Shown one piece after another: positions 1 to 6,670 of a stretch of DNA of 8,938 nucleotides. This DNA comes from an uncultured Phascolarctobacterium sp. GTDB taxonomy: Bacteria; Bacillota; Negativicutes; Acidaminococcales; Acidaminococcaceae. The notes under the pieces are model-generated. The model searched no databases. It saw only the letters and a list, made by a program, of their open reading frames with translations, and was not told the origin of the DNA. The stretch is taken from assembly GCA_937901335.1 (NCBI GenBank), contig CALCHC010000087.1, forward strand, positions 1 to 8,938. The letters run 5' to 3'. A program made the translations under genes and the position numbers. Each line of letters starts with the position of its first letter. Position 1 is the first letter of the stretch.

Positions 1-168
1 GCTGATAATACGCTGAGGCTTCTCGTAAAAGGAAAGCTTCTGCCCTGTGGCATCAGTTACGCTGTAAATTATCTCACCACTATTTTTTTGTGCAGGCTTA
101 ATGCCACCGCAACCACTTAAACAAACCGCAAGAAGAATGAGCATTAAAGCAAGTAACTTTTTATACAT
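1..168 (-). CDS. Periplasmic-binding lipoprotein of an iron-siderophore/cobalamin-type ABC transporter (N-terminal part, runs off the window)
   Basis: Only the first 56 codons are present; the gene continues beyond base 1. The product begins with MYKK, a hydrophobic stretch rich in Leu and Ala, and the lipobox LSGC (Cys at residue 18), so it should be a lipid-anchored, cell-surface or periplasmic protein. After a short linker it reads VTDATGQKLSF and then PQRIIS. This matches the opening strand of the PF01497 family (BtuF, FepB, FhuD type), where an ITD-x-x-G-R-x-V-x-x-P-x-R-I-V-S pattern is typical. The ligand is not decided by this fragment; corrinoid is favoured because the gene just upstream resembles a cobamide-remodelling enzyme. 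The start ATG (166-168) lies 4 bp after the stop of that gene, and its Shine-Dalgarno AGGTGA is formed by the last codons of that gene, so the two are probably translationally coupled. Confidence 0.82.
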   Translation of the reverse strand, partial: MYKKLLALMLILLAVCLSGCGGIKPAQKNSGEIIYSVTDATGQKLSFYEKPQRIIS

Positions 169-172
169 CTTC

Positions 173-1129
173 TCACCTGCTGTTTTCCAATTGCACGGAC
201 AATTTTGCACGCAGTTCATCCATATTATCATAGGTGAATTCATGAACAACATATTCCGGTTTAATGCAATCTAAAATTTGCTTAGCAGCTTTAGTAGTAA
301 AAGGAGTATGTTGATCAATGGACGCAACGTGTTGCCAAATTAGAGCGTTGTCCAAATTGGCGGGTACGCATCTAGTAAAAGAGCGTTGGTACTGACCGGA
401 CAAGGAACAGCTCAAATGCACGCCCTTAATCAGTTCCGCACAAGGACCAAGCTTATCAACAATACGGCATACATAATCAGCTGCTTCTGCTTCATTTTTA
501 AGGCGAGGATTAGTATTCATCAAGTGACCGGTGTCCAGCATAATACCCACATTTTTACGCTCAATACGTTCAAAAAAGTATTTAACGTTGCGAGGGTCAG
601 TAAGACGTAAACCGGGCCACCACAAATTTTCAAAAAGTACAGTTACGTTTTCGGGAATTTCGTCTGCAATGCTGTTGAACACATCAGCAGAAGCAAGGAG
701 TACTTCCCTATCACTGTAGTTAAATTCCCAAGTGAAGATTTCTTCGTTATTAGCTTCAGCTACGTGCCACACCATATATTCCGGTGCTTCAGTAAGTCCC
801 GCGCCAATATTTCTTCTGATTACAGAAAGCCATTCTTCACGACTAAAAGCGTCTCTAAAATATTGGTTGCGTTCAATTACGTTACGGAACTGTTGTTTCA
901 AACGTTTAGCTTTTTTCAGCCAGAAATCCATCCAATAAGGCCAATAGTTAAGATGAACGCCAGTAGTCAAATCCTTATAAGATTTTCCCGGACGCTCCAT
1001 TGTATAGATAAATTGCTCAATGCCATCCAGACCAAACTCCTTGTTGAAATCACGCAAGGTAGTTCCTTTGGCGAGCATATCATTTTCGTACCAATCAATT
1101 GTGCAATAATTAAATAAATGCTTGGTCAT
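173..1129 (-). CDS. Xylose-isomerase-like TIM-barrel protein, candidate cobamide-remodelling hydrolase (CbiR-like)
   Basis: This 318-residue protein has the features of the AP endonuclease 2/xylose isomerase-like TIM-barrel superfamily (PF01261). Likely metal or catalytic residues sit at strand ends: H59 in GVHLNYWPYW, H122 in VWHVAEA, E168 in VLFENLWW, D199 and H202 in MLDTGH, H238 in GVHLS, and H296-E297 in VVHEF. Members of this superfamily are often annotated as sugar phosphate isomerase or epimerase. One characterised branch, CbiR of Akkermansia muciniphila, hydrolyses cobamides to release the nucleotide loop for remodelling. I infer a CbiR-like role because the next gene is a BtuF/FepB-type binding lipoprotein; the sequence alone does not prove it. 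The ATG at 1127-1129 has a Shine-Dalgarno AGGAGA 8 nt upstream (1138-1143) and an extended -10 promoter further up. No signal peptide is seen, so the protein is likely cytoplasmic. Alternative: an uncharacterised sugar isomerase. Confidence 0.7.
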   Translation of the reverse strand: MTKHLFNYCTIDWYENDMLAKGTTLRDFNKEFGLDGIEQFIYTMERPGKSYKDLTTGVHLNYWPYWMDFWLKKAKRLKQQFRNVIERNQYFRDAFSREEWLSVIRRNIGAGLTEAPEYMVWHVAEANNEEIFTWEFNYSDREVLLASADVFNSIADEIPENVTVLFENLWWPGLRLTDPRNVKYFFERIERKNVGIMLDTGHLMNTNPRLKNEAEAADYVCRIVDKLGPCAELIKGVHLSCSLSGQYQRSFTRCVPANLDNALIWQHVASIDQHTPFTTKAAKQILDCIKPEYVVHEFTYDNMDELRAKLSVQLENSR

Positions 1130-1164
1130 AGCATCTTTCTCCTATGCAAAAACTAGTTGAATTA

Positions 1165-1173
1165 ATTATAACA
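1165..1173 (-). promoter_or_regulatory. Extended -10 promoter for the CbiR-like gene and downstream lipoprotein
   Basis: Read on the minus strand, the site is TGTTATAAT: a perfect -10 hexamer TATAAT (1165-1170) preceded by the TG of an extended -10. No good -35 hexamer lies at the usual 16-18 bp distance (TACGCT or similar), which is common for extended -10 promoters. Transcription should start near 1158, giving a leader of about 30 nt before the ATG at 1129. Confidence 0.6.
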
Positions 1174-1185
1174 TACTTCTTTTCG

Positions 1186-1217
1186 TAAGCGTAGCTTAAA
1201 ATAGAATTAGTACTAAT
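1186..1217. promoter_or_regulatory. Two inverted repeats upstream of the extended -10 promoter, possible operator
   Basis: A dyad TAAGC-GTA-GCTTA occupies 1186-1198, over the place where a -35 element would be. A perfect 12-bp palindrome ATTAGTACTAAT lies at 1206-1217, just upstream of it. Neither is followed by a U-tract, so they are not terminators. They could bind a dimeric regulator of the corrinoid-type genes. No regulator is identified, and short AT-rich dyads can arise by chance. Confidence 0.3.
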
Positions 1218-1251
1218 AAGAATCAAGAAAACATTTTTAATACACTTATAC

Positions 1252-1290
1252 AAAAATAAAAACCGTCCTCTCAAAATCGAAAGGACGGTT
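1252..1290 (-). terminator. Rho-independent terminator after sepF
   Basis: A 9-bp perfect stem AACCGTCCT/AGGACGGTT (1261-1269 with 1282-1290) is followed on the minus strand by a T-rich tract (TTTTTATTTTTG when read into the stem base). It begins 16 bp beyond the sepF stop codon and separates sepF from the CbiR-like transcription unit. Confidence 0.88.
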
Positions 1291-1305
1291 CCAAATTTTA
1301 AGTTA

Positions 1306-1671
1306 TTAGCCCCAGAAGGAACGTACACCACTGCGTTTAGGAGCAGCTTCTTTGTCTACGTCAACTTGTTCAGGAGCATACATCAATAAATCATCAGTTA
1401 CTTTGGAAACAGATGCACCAATGATGTAGCTTACACCATTGAGATAATCAAAGATACGGTTTTTCAAAGCAGCGTCAACAGCATCAAAGCTAACCATGAT
1501 TGCGCAACCGCTCATCAGGGCATCAGCATATTCACGCACATCACTGAAAGCAACCGGAGTGCGCACCAAAATATTCAAATGACCAGATTTTACCAAATGC
1601 GGAGCTTCAAAGCTTCTATCTTCTTGTTCTTCTGCCATAAAAAATTTCATAGCTGTATTTTTTATGCCCAT
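1306..1671 (-). CDS. sepF: Cell division protein SepF
   Basis: SepF is a cytoplasmic, membrane-associated partner of FtsZ that polymerises into rings and links the Z-ring to the membrane in Firmicutes, Actinobacteria and relatives. The 121-residue product starts MGIKNTAMKFF, suited to the short amphipathic membrane-targeting helix of SepF. A short acidic linker follows, then the core SepF (DUF552) domain from about residue 32 to 101. Recognisable pieces are VRTPVAFSDVREYADAL, the strand IMVSFDAVD, and RIFDYLNGVSYIIGASVSKV followed by a strand ending LMYAP. It is shorter than Bacillus SepF because the linker is short. The start is set at the ATG 1669-1671, not at the in-frame TTG at 1684-1686, because a GGAGG Shine-Dalgarno lies 8 nt before this ATG and overlaps the TTG. 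It lies 116 bp after typA with no terminator visible between, so read-through from typA is possible. Confidence 0.9.
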   Translation of the reverse strand: MGIKNTAMKFFMAEEQEDRSFEAPHLVKSGHLNILVRTPVAFSDVREYADALMSGCAIMVSFDAVDAALKNRIFDYLNGVSYIIGASVSKVTDDLLMYAPEQVDVDKEAAPKRSGVRSFWG

Positions 1672-1679
1672 AACCTTTG

Positions 1680-1684
1680 CCTCC
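1680..1684 (-). promoter_or_regulatory. Ribosome binding site that fixes the sepF start
   Basis: The minus strand reads GGAGG here, with 8 nt to the ATG at 1671. The longer reading from TTG at 1686 would place this strong Shine-Dalgarno inside the coding sequence, so the shorter start is preferred. Confidence 0.85.
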
Positions 1685-1787
1685 AAACTGTATCCAAAGG
1701 GTACTTAATTTCAAAATCAATAGTTAAGGGGATATATTCTTCACCTAATTGAAAAATTCCTGCTACTATTGAAAAAATATTTCTAAA

Positions 1788-3608
1788 TTATGCGTTTTTC
1801 ATACGACCGCGGATACGACCACGTTCGATACGGTCAAGAACTTTTTTACGCATACGAATGCTTTTGGGAGTTACTTCTACCAATTCGTCGTCATTGATGT
1901 GTTCCAAAGCTTGTTCCAAAGAGAAAGTTTTGGGCGGAATGAGACGGATTGCATCGTCACTACCGGAAGCACGCATGTTGCTGACATGTTTCTTTTTGCA
2001 GGGGTTAACGTCCATATCGTCTTCACGGCTGTTTTCACCGATGATTTGACCTTCATAAACGTTTTCTGCAGGAATGATGAACATGGTACCACGTTCTTGA
2101 GCGTTGCCGATACCGTAGGAAGTGGTTTCGCCATTTTCAAAAGCAACCAAGCTGCCACGGGTACGACCAGGAATATCACCTTTGTATTCTTCGTAGCCTG
2201 CGAATACATGGTTCATGATACCGTTACCTTTGGTGTCGGTCAAGAATTGGTTACGGAAACCAATTAAGCCACGAGCAGGAACTTTGAATTCCATACGGAG
2301 ATAGCCAGCCATTTCGTGCATATTGGTCAATTCTGCTCTACGGAGACCCAAGCCTTCCATAACAGCGCCCATGTAATCTTGGGGAACGTCAATGGTCAAT
2401 GCTTCCATAGGTTCGAGCAAGGTGCCGGTTTCATCTTCGTGCATGATTACTTTCGGTTTACCAACTTGCAATTCGTAGCCTTCACGACGCATGGTTTCAA
2501 TCAAAATGGACAAGTGCAATTCGCCACGACCAGAAACTTTGAATGCATCCGGGCTATCAGTTTCTTCAACGCGCATGGAAACGTTAGTTTCAATTTCTTT
2601 AAACAAGCGGTCACGCAAATGACGGCTGGTTACAAAATCGCCTTCTTTACCAGCAAAGGGACTGTTGTTTACGGAGAAAATCATGGACAAGGTAGGTTCG
2701 TCAATTTTGAGACCTTTCAACGGTTCAGGATTTTCAAAATCAGCAATGGTTTCGCCAATGTTAGCGTCTGCCAAACCGATAAGTGCAACAATATCGCCTG
2801 CACTAGCTTCTTCAGCTTCTACACGTTTCAAACCTTGATAGGTGTAGAGGCGACCAATTTTAGCTTTACGGCTACCATTTTCGTCACACAAGGTTACGTT
2901 TTCACCATTGTGAATGGTACCACGAACAATACGACCTACAACGATGCGGCCAACATAGGAATCCCAGTCCAAAGTGTTAACCAACATTTGGAGCGGAGCT
3001 TCTACATCAACATCAGGAGCAGGAATGTTTTCCATAATTACTTTAAAGAGCGGTTCAAGATTGTCGCTTTCTTCATCCATGGAAAGTTTAGCAATACCGT
3101 TACGTGCGGAAGCAAGTACAACGGGGAATTCCAATTGGTCTTCGTCAGCGTCCAATTCAATGAACAAGTCCAAAACTTCGTCGATAACTTCGTTAACGCG
3201 TTGGTCAGGACGGTCAATTTTATTGATTACAACGATGGGTTTCAAATGTTGTTCCAATGCTTTGCGCAGTACGTATTTGGTTTGGGGCATGGGGCCTTCG
3301 TAGGAGTCTACCAAAAGCAATACACCATCAACCATGGTCAATACGCGTTCTACTTCGCCACCAAAGTCAGCATGGCCCGGAGTATCGAGGATGTTGATTT
3401 TGGTATCACCGTGCATAACAGAGGTGTTTTTGGACAAAATGGTAATGCCACGTTCACGTTCCAAATCGTTGGAGTCCATTACGCGGTCTTCAACGTGTTC
3501 GTTGCTACGGAAGATGCCGCTTTGTTTAAGCATTGCGTCTACCAGAGTGGTTTTGCCGTGGTCAACGTGAGCAATAATCGCGATATTGCGCAAATCATTT
3601 CTAATCAT
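1788..3608 (-). CDS. typA: Ribosome-associated translational GTPase TypA/BipA
   Basis: TypA (BipA) is an EF-G/LepA-like GTPase that binds the 70S ribosome at the A-site region and assists 50S assembly and growth under stress or cold. All G motifs are present: G1 AHVDHGKTT (residues 13-21), G2 RGITI (53-57), G3 DTPGH (75-79), G4 NKID (129-132) and G5 SA (167-168). They are followed by a beta-barrel domain II, two EF-G-like alpha/beta domains, and the family-specific basic C-terminus ending RIRGRMKNA. The 606-residue length is normal for the family, and no frameshift or missing key residue is seen. The ATG at 3606-3608 has a GGGGAG Shine-Dalgarno 10 nt upstream (3619-3624) and a near-consensus promoter behind it. 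I see no terminator directly after the stop, so sepF may be cotranscribed. Confidence 0.97.
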   Translation of the reverse strand: MIRNDLRNIAIIAHVDHGKTTLVDAMLKQSGIFRSNEHVEDRVMDSNDLERERGITILSKNTSVMHGDTKINILDTPGHADFGGEVERVLTMVDGVLLLVDSYEGPMPQTKYVLRKALEQHLKPIVVINKIDRPDQRVNEVIDEVLDLFIELDADEDQLEFPVVLASARNGIAKLSMDEESDNLEPLFKVIMENIPAPDVDVEAPLQMLVNTLDWDSYVGRIVVGRIVRGTIHNGENVTLCDENGSRKAKIGRLYTYQGLKRVEAEEASAGDIVALIGLADANIGETIADFENPEPLKGLKIDEPTLSMIFSVNNSPFAGKEGDFVTSRHLRDRLFKEIETNVSMRVEETDSPDAFKVSGRGELHLSILIETMRREGYELQVGKPKVIMHEDETGTLLEPMEALTIDVPQDYMGAVMEGLGLRRAELTNMHEMAGYLRMEFKVPARGLIGFRNQFLTDTKGNGIMNHVFAGYEEYKGDIPGRTRGSLVAFENGETTSYGIGNAQERGTMFIIPAENVYEGQIIGENSREDDMDVNPCKKKHVSNMRASGSDDAIRLIPPKTFSLEQALEHINDDELVEVTPKSIRMRKKVLDRIERGRIRGRMKNA

Positions 3609-3632
3609 TAATGTTTTTCTCCCCTTCGAAAA

Positions 3633-3661
3633 ATTAAAATGCCTTTAGGCACAACTGTCAA
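3633..3661 (-). promoter_or_regulatory. Near-consensus sigma-A promoter for typA
   Basis: The minus strand carries a perfect -35 TTGACA (3656-3661), a 17-bp spacer and the -10 TTTAAT (3633-3638). The spacer contains a small dyad TGCCT-AA-AGGCA that might be an operator or may be chance. The -35 begins just past the stem of the dctM terminator, inside its T-rich tail, so the upstream operon ends exactly where the typA unit begins. Confidence 0.85.
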
Positions 3662-3663
3662 AT

Positions 3664-3699
3664 AAATATAAAGAAGGCTGCTTGTCAAGAGCAGCCTTC
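3664..3699 (-). terminator. Rho-independent terminator of the lyase-dctPQM operon
   Basis: A stem GAAGGCTGCT/AGCAGCCTTC (3673-3682 with 3690-3699) with a 7-nt loop is followed on the minus strand by TTTATATTTATTT. It lies about 60 bp after the dctM stop. The plus-strand side lacks a U-tract, so it should act only on minus-strand transcription. Confidence 0.85.
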
Positions 3700-3758
3700 G
3701 TAAAACTACTAAATAATTATATGCTTTTTAAAAAGACGTGTCAACAATTTACCGCTAT

Positions 3759-5036
3759 TTATTTAACAACGGTAGGCAGCCAAGTTGCCAGTTCCGGGAA
3801 CAAGCACAGGATGAAGATAAGCAAGAACATTGCTGCGCCAAAGGGAATAACACCTTTCACGATTTCGGTCATCTTGCTGTCCGTGCTGATGCCTTGAAGT
3901 ACGAACAGGTTCATACCTACGGGCGGAGTAATGAGCGCCAATTCCAAGTTCAAAAGCATTACAACGTTGAACCAGATGGGATCGAAGCCCAAGCTCATAA
4001 TCAGCGGGAACAAAATGGGCAGAGTAATGAAGATAATGGAAACAGATTCCAAAATGCAACCCAAGAAAAGCAACAAGCAGTTGATAGCAATAAATACTAC
4101 CCAACGACTGGTTTCCAACTCTGCAACATAATTGGTCAACGCTTGCGGAGCATCCAAAATGGTCAGTACGAAACCAAAGAGGCTTGCACCAATCATAATG
4201 GCGAAAATCATACAAGTAGTTTTAATGGTATCGTTCAAAATACCGGGGATATCTTTGAAACCCAAAGTTTTATAAACGCAGAAGGTAATAAACAAGCTGT
4301 AAACAGTACCAATACCTGCAGCTTCAGTGGGGGTAAAGATACCAGTGTAAATACCGCCAACTACGATTACGGGAAGCATCAAGCCCCAGAAAGATTTTTT
4401 CAAAGCTTCAAAACGTTCATCCCAAGAAGCAGCTTCTTCACGAGGAAGATTACGGGAGCTGTATACTACGATTGCAGTGAACATAGCAGTCATGATTACA
4501 CCGGGAATAACGCCGGACATAAACAATTTACCAATGGATTCGTCGGTAATCGCACCGTAGAGAATCATCGGAATAGAAGGCGGAATCAAGATACCAAGAG
4601 TACCGCCTGCAGCAACTGCACCTAAAACCAAAGGTCTTTGGTAACCACGGGAAAGCATTTCCGGAATTGCAATAGCACCGATGGTAACAGCGCAAGCTAC
4701 GGAAGAACCGGTAATAGCTGCGAAAACTGCACAAGCCATAACGGTTGCAATGCCCAAGCCACCAGGCAAATGACGGAGCCATTTATGTGCCAAACCAAAG
4801 AGGTCATTACCAACTTTACCGGTCAGCAAAATTTGGCTCATCAAGATATACATAGGAACTGCGGTCAATACAAAATCATCTAAGGATTTGTAACCGATAA
4901 TGGGAAGCTGAGCAAGAGCACCATCGCCACCCATAAAGAGAACCATACCGGCTACGCCACCCAAGCCTAAGGAAAAGGCAACGGGCAAACCGGAAGCCAA
5001 GAGGATTAAGAGTAAGAGGGTAAAACCAATAATCAT
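3759..5036 (-). CDS. dctM: TRAP transporter large permease subunit, DctM type
   Basis: This is the large membrane subunit of a tripartite ATP-independent periplasmic (TRAP) transporter, which carries the substrate across the inner membrane using an ion gradient. The 425-residue protein is hydrophobic almost throughout and fits the usual set of about 12 membrane segments. Family signatures are the GTLGILIPPSIPMILYG stretch around residues 145-161 and the C-terminal LITPPVGMNLFVL around residues 368-380, which form the pseudo-symmetric substrate and ion region. The length is normal. Its ATG overlaps the dctQ stop in an ATGA arrangement, and a perfect Shine-Dalgarno AAGGAGGT lies at 5043-5050 inside the end of dctQ, so the two subunits are translationally coupled. 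It is the last gene of the T-box-led operon. Confidence 0.97.
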   Translation of the reverse strand: MIIGFTLLLLILLASGLPVAFSLGLGGVAGMVLFMGGDGALAQLPIIGYKSLDDFVLTAVPMYILMSQILLTGKVGNDLFGLAHKWLRHLPGGLGIATVMACAVFAAITGSSVACAVTIGAIAIPEMLSRGYQRPLVLGAVAAGGTLGILIPPSIPMILYGAITDESIGKLFMSGVIPGVIMTAMFTAIVVYSSRNLPREEAASWDERFEALKKSFWGLMLPVIVVGGIYTGIFTPTEAAGIGTVYSLFITFCVYKTLGFKDIPGILNDTIKTTCMIFAIMIGASLFGFVLTILDAPQALTNYVAELETSRWVVFIAINCLLLFLGCILESVSIIFITLPILFPLIMSLGFDPIWFNVVMLLNLELALITPPVGMNLFVLQGISTDSKMTEIVKGVIPFGAAMFLLIFILCLFPELATWLPTVVK

Positions 5037-5560
5037 TTCGCTACCTCCTTACCAAAATCATCATTTTTAATCTTATTAATATCAATCAACAAAGTTTTTA
5101 CGATTTGCAAGAACAATACTGCCATACCAATAGGCATGGAGATTTGCGGAATCCACAACGGAGTACCTAAAGTAGAAGGTGCGCAGTTGTTAAACTCTAA
5201 GGAACGCATGGTCATTTCCCACGCTTCTACTGCAAACACGAAGCTATAGAAAATTGCTGCGAGGCAAGTTAAAACTTCAACATAGCAACGAGTTTTAGGA
5301 GAGAAATTGGTCATAACCAATTCTACTTGAATATGCTTTTTGCCAGCGTAGGTTACGCCCATGCCCAAAAAGCCAGCTACAACAACGCAATAGGTGGAAA
5401 TTTCCATTACCCATTCGGTGGGTGCATTAAAAATGCTGCGGCAAATTACTTCATAAACAATCATGAAGCCACAGAACAATACCAAAACACCTGCAATAAC
5501 ACCGCACATCTTTGTTATAGCGTTGACAAATTTTTCGTATGATTTAATGAAACTTTCCAC
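5033..5560 (-). CDS. dctQ: TRAP transporter small permease subunit, DctQ type
   Basis: This is the small four-helix membrane subunit that pairs with DctM and helps dock the substrate-loaded binding protein. The 175-residue product has four hydrophobic segments and the DctQ-family motif RSIFNAPTEWVMEIS (residues 41-55) after the first helix. The start is GTG (5558-5560): no ATG is available before the first helix, and the ribosome binding site is poor (AAGAAAGAG about 9 nt upstream). Together with the hairpin just upstream, this suggests lower output than for dctP, as expected for a transporter that needs excess binding protein. It overlaps dctM by 4 bp. Confidence 0.95.
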   Translation of the reverse strand: MESFIKSYEKFVNAITKMCGVIAGVLVLFCGFMIVYEVICRSIFNAPTEWVMEISTYCVVVAGFLGMGVTYAGKKHIQVELVMTNFSPKTRCYVEVLTCLAAIFYSFVFAVEAWEMTMRSLEFNNCAPSTLGTPLWIPQISMPIGMAVLFLQIVKTLLIDINKIKNDDFGKEVAK

Positions 5561-5581
5561 GATAACACACTCTTTCTTAAA

Positions 5582-5604
5582 TGAGCCGCCAGAATGGCGG
5601 CTCA
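5582..5604 (-). promoter_or_regulatory. Intercistronic hairpin between dctP and dctQ
   Basis: A 9-bp GC-rich stem TGAGCCGCC/GGCGGCTCA with a 5-nt loop sits 10 bp after the dctP stop and 21 bp before the dctQ start. Only three T residues follow it on the minus strand, so it is a poor full terminator. It could act as an attenuator, or as a 3' stabiliser of a processed dctP message, giving more binding protein than membrane subunits. The role is inferred from position. Confidence 0.65.
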
Positions 5605-5614
5605 GATAAAACTA

Positions 5615-6622
5615 TTATTTTACGCAGATATCAATCAATTCTTGACCGAATTTGCCGTTTTCTTTAATGAAGAGATCCCAAACCGGTTTAGTAGCGTCGC
5701 GCCAAGCTTGGAGTTCATTTTCAGGAACTTCGTAAACTTCCATGCCTTTAGCTTTCAAATCTGCCAATGCTTTCAAGTCTTCTGCTTTTGCGTTAGCACG
5801 AATCATATCACGAACTTCGATAGCAGCTGCGTCAAGAGCTTTCTTTTGGTCAGCATTCAATTTGCTGTAGGATTTTTCGTTAATAGCAACGATGAATTCC
5901 GGGGAAGCATGGTTGGTAACAGTCAAGTATTTATGTACTTCGTACATTTTGCGGTCACGCATTGCGGTAGTACCGGAAGTTTGGCCATCGATGGTACCAC
6001 GTTGGATGCCCATGTAAACTTCACTGGAACCCATGGTTACGGAAGAAGCGCCCATAGCTTTAATGGTTTCTGCAGAATATTTGCTGTAGCCGCGGATTTT
6101 CAGACCATCAAAGTCAGCAGGAGTTTTAACTAATTTTTTGTTATTTGCATATTGTACGAAACCGTAGTCAGCCCAAATCAAAGGACGAACGCCTTTTTTC
6201 ATCAATTCACTACCAAGTTTTTCGCCCAAACCGCTGTCGATAGCTTTGTCAACTTTTTCATAGCTGGGGAAAATAAAGGGAACGTCAAAAATATCCATTG
6301 CCGGAACGATGGTTGCCCAACGACCTACGGTGTTCAGACCCATATCAATACCACCGGAGATAATTGCATCGTTCATATTTTTATCGTTGTAAAGTTGGCC
6401 AGCGGGATAAATTTGAATGGTAACAGAGCCTTTAGATTTTTCATTAGCTTTGTTTTTCAAAACATCCATTGCTTTTACCAGCGGATGGCTAGAAGGAAGT
6501 GCGGTTGCCATTTTCAAGGTAACTTTTTGATCAGCTTTTTTATCTCCACCGCCGCAACCTGCTACGGTCAATGCCATTGCTGCTGCCAATGCTGCTACTG
6601 CGAATTTTTTAGTCCATTTCAT
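5615..6622 (-). CDS. dctP: TRAP transporter substrate-binding lipoprotein, DctP type
   Basis: This is the extracytoplasmic solute receptor of the TRAP system. The 335-residue protein has a lipoprotein signal peptide (MKWTKK, a hydrophobic Ala-rich core, lipobox VAGC with Cys at residue 23) and so should be membrane-anchored. The mature part shows the DctP fold: the opening strand VTLKMATALPSSHP, the conserved ADFDGLKIRGY with R177 as the expected carboxylate-binding arginine, MGSSEVYMGIQRGTIDGQ around 197-214, and NHASPEF around 238-243. The arginine points to an organic acid ligand, but its identity cannot be read. A good Shine-Dalgarno AAGGA (6632-6636) lies in the 48-bp gap after the lyase gene, with which it shares the operon. 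Confidence 0.96.
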   Translation of the reverse strand: MKWTKKFAVAALAAAMALTVAGCGGGDKKADQKVTLKMATALPSSHPLVKAMDVLKNKANEKSKGSVTIQIYPAGQLYNDKNMNDAIISGGIDMGLNTVGRWATIVPAMDIFDVPFIFPSYEKVDKAIDSGLGEKLGSELMKKGVRPLIWADYGFVQYANNKKLVKTPADFDGLKIRGYSKYSAETIKAMGASSVTMGSSEVYMGIQRGTIDGQTSGTTAMRDRKMYEVHKYLTVTNHASPEFIVAINEKSYSKLNADQKKALDAAAIEVRDMIRANAKAEDLKALADLKAKGMEVYEVPENELQAWRDATKPVWDLFIKENGKFGQELIDICVK

Positions 6623-6670
6623 AATAAAACATCCTTTCCTTTAAAGCCTTAGCTTTTCTTTACTAATTTA

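Noticed and set aside
1130..1250. Cobalamin riboswitch upstream of the CbiR-like gene
   Set aside because: The mapped promoter leaves about 30 nt of leader, and I see no B12-box-like sequence or multi-stem fold. The space up to the sepF terminator is also too short.
1687..1787. Promoter or terminator between typA and sepF
   Set aside because: I found no convincing -35/-10 pair and no stem with a U-tract in this AT-rich gap, so I call neither.
2316..3611. A 431-codon open frame on the plus strand, antisense to typA
   Set aside because: It lies wholly over typA, which has all GTPase motifs and a promoter. The predicted protein is rich in Phe, Val, Asn and Gln and resembles no family, as expected for an antisense shadow of a codon-biased gene.
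3641..3661. An 11-base string TTGTGCCTAAA shared between the typA promoter spacer (minus strand) and the recQ terminator loop (plus strand)
   Set aside because: The copies are on opposite strands, in unrelated contexts, short and AT-leaning. Chance is the simplest explanation.
3738..4625. A 295-codon plus-strand open frame over dctM
   Set aside because: The product is low-complexity, rich in Asn, Gln and His, with no domain. dctM on the other strand is unmistakable and coupled to dctQ.
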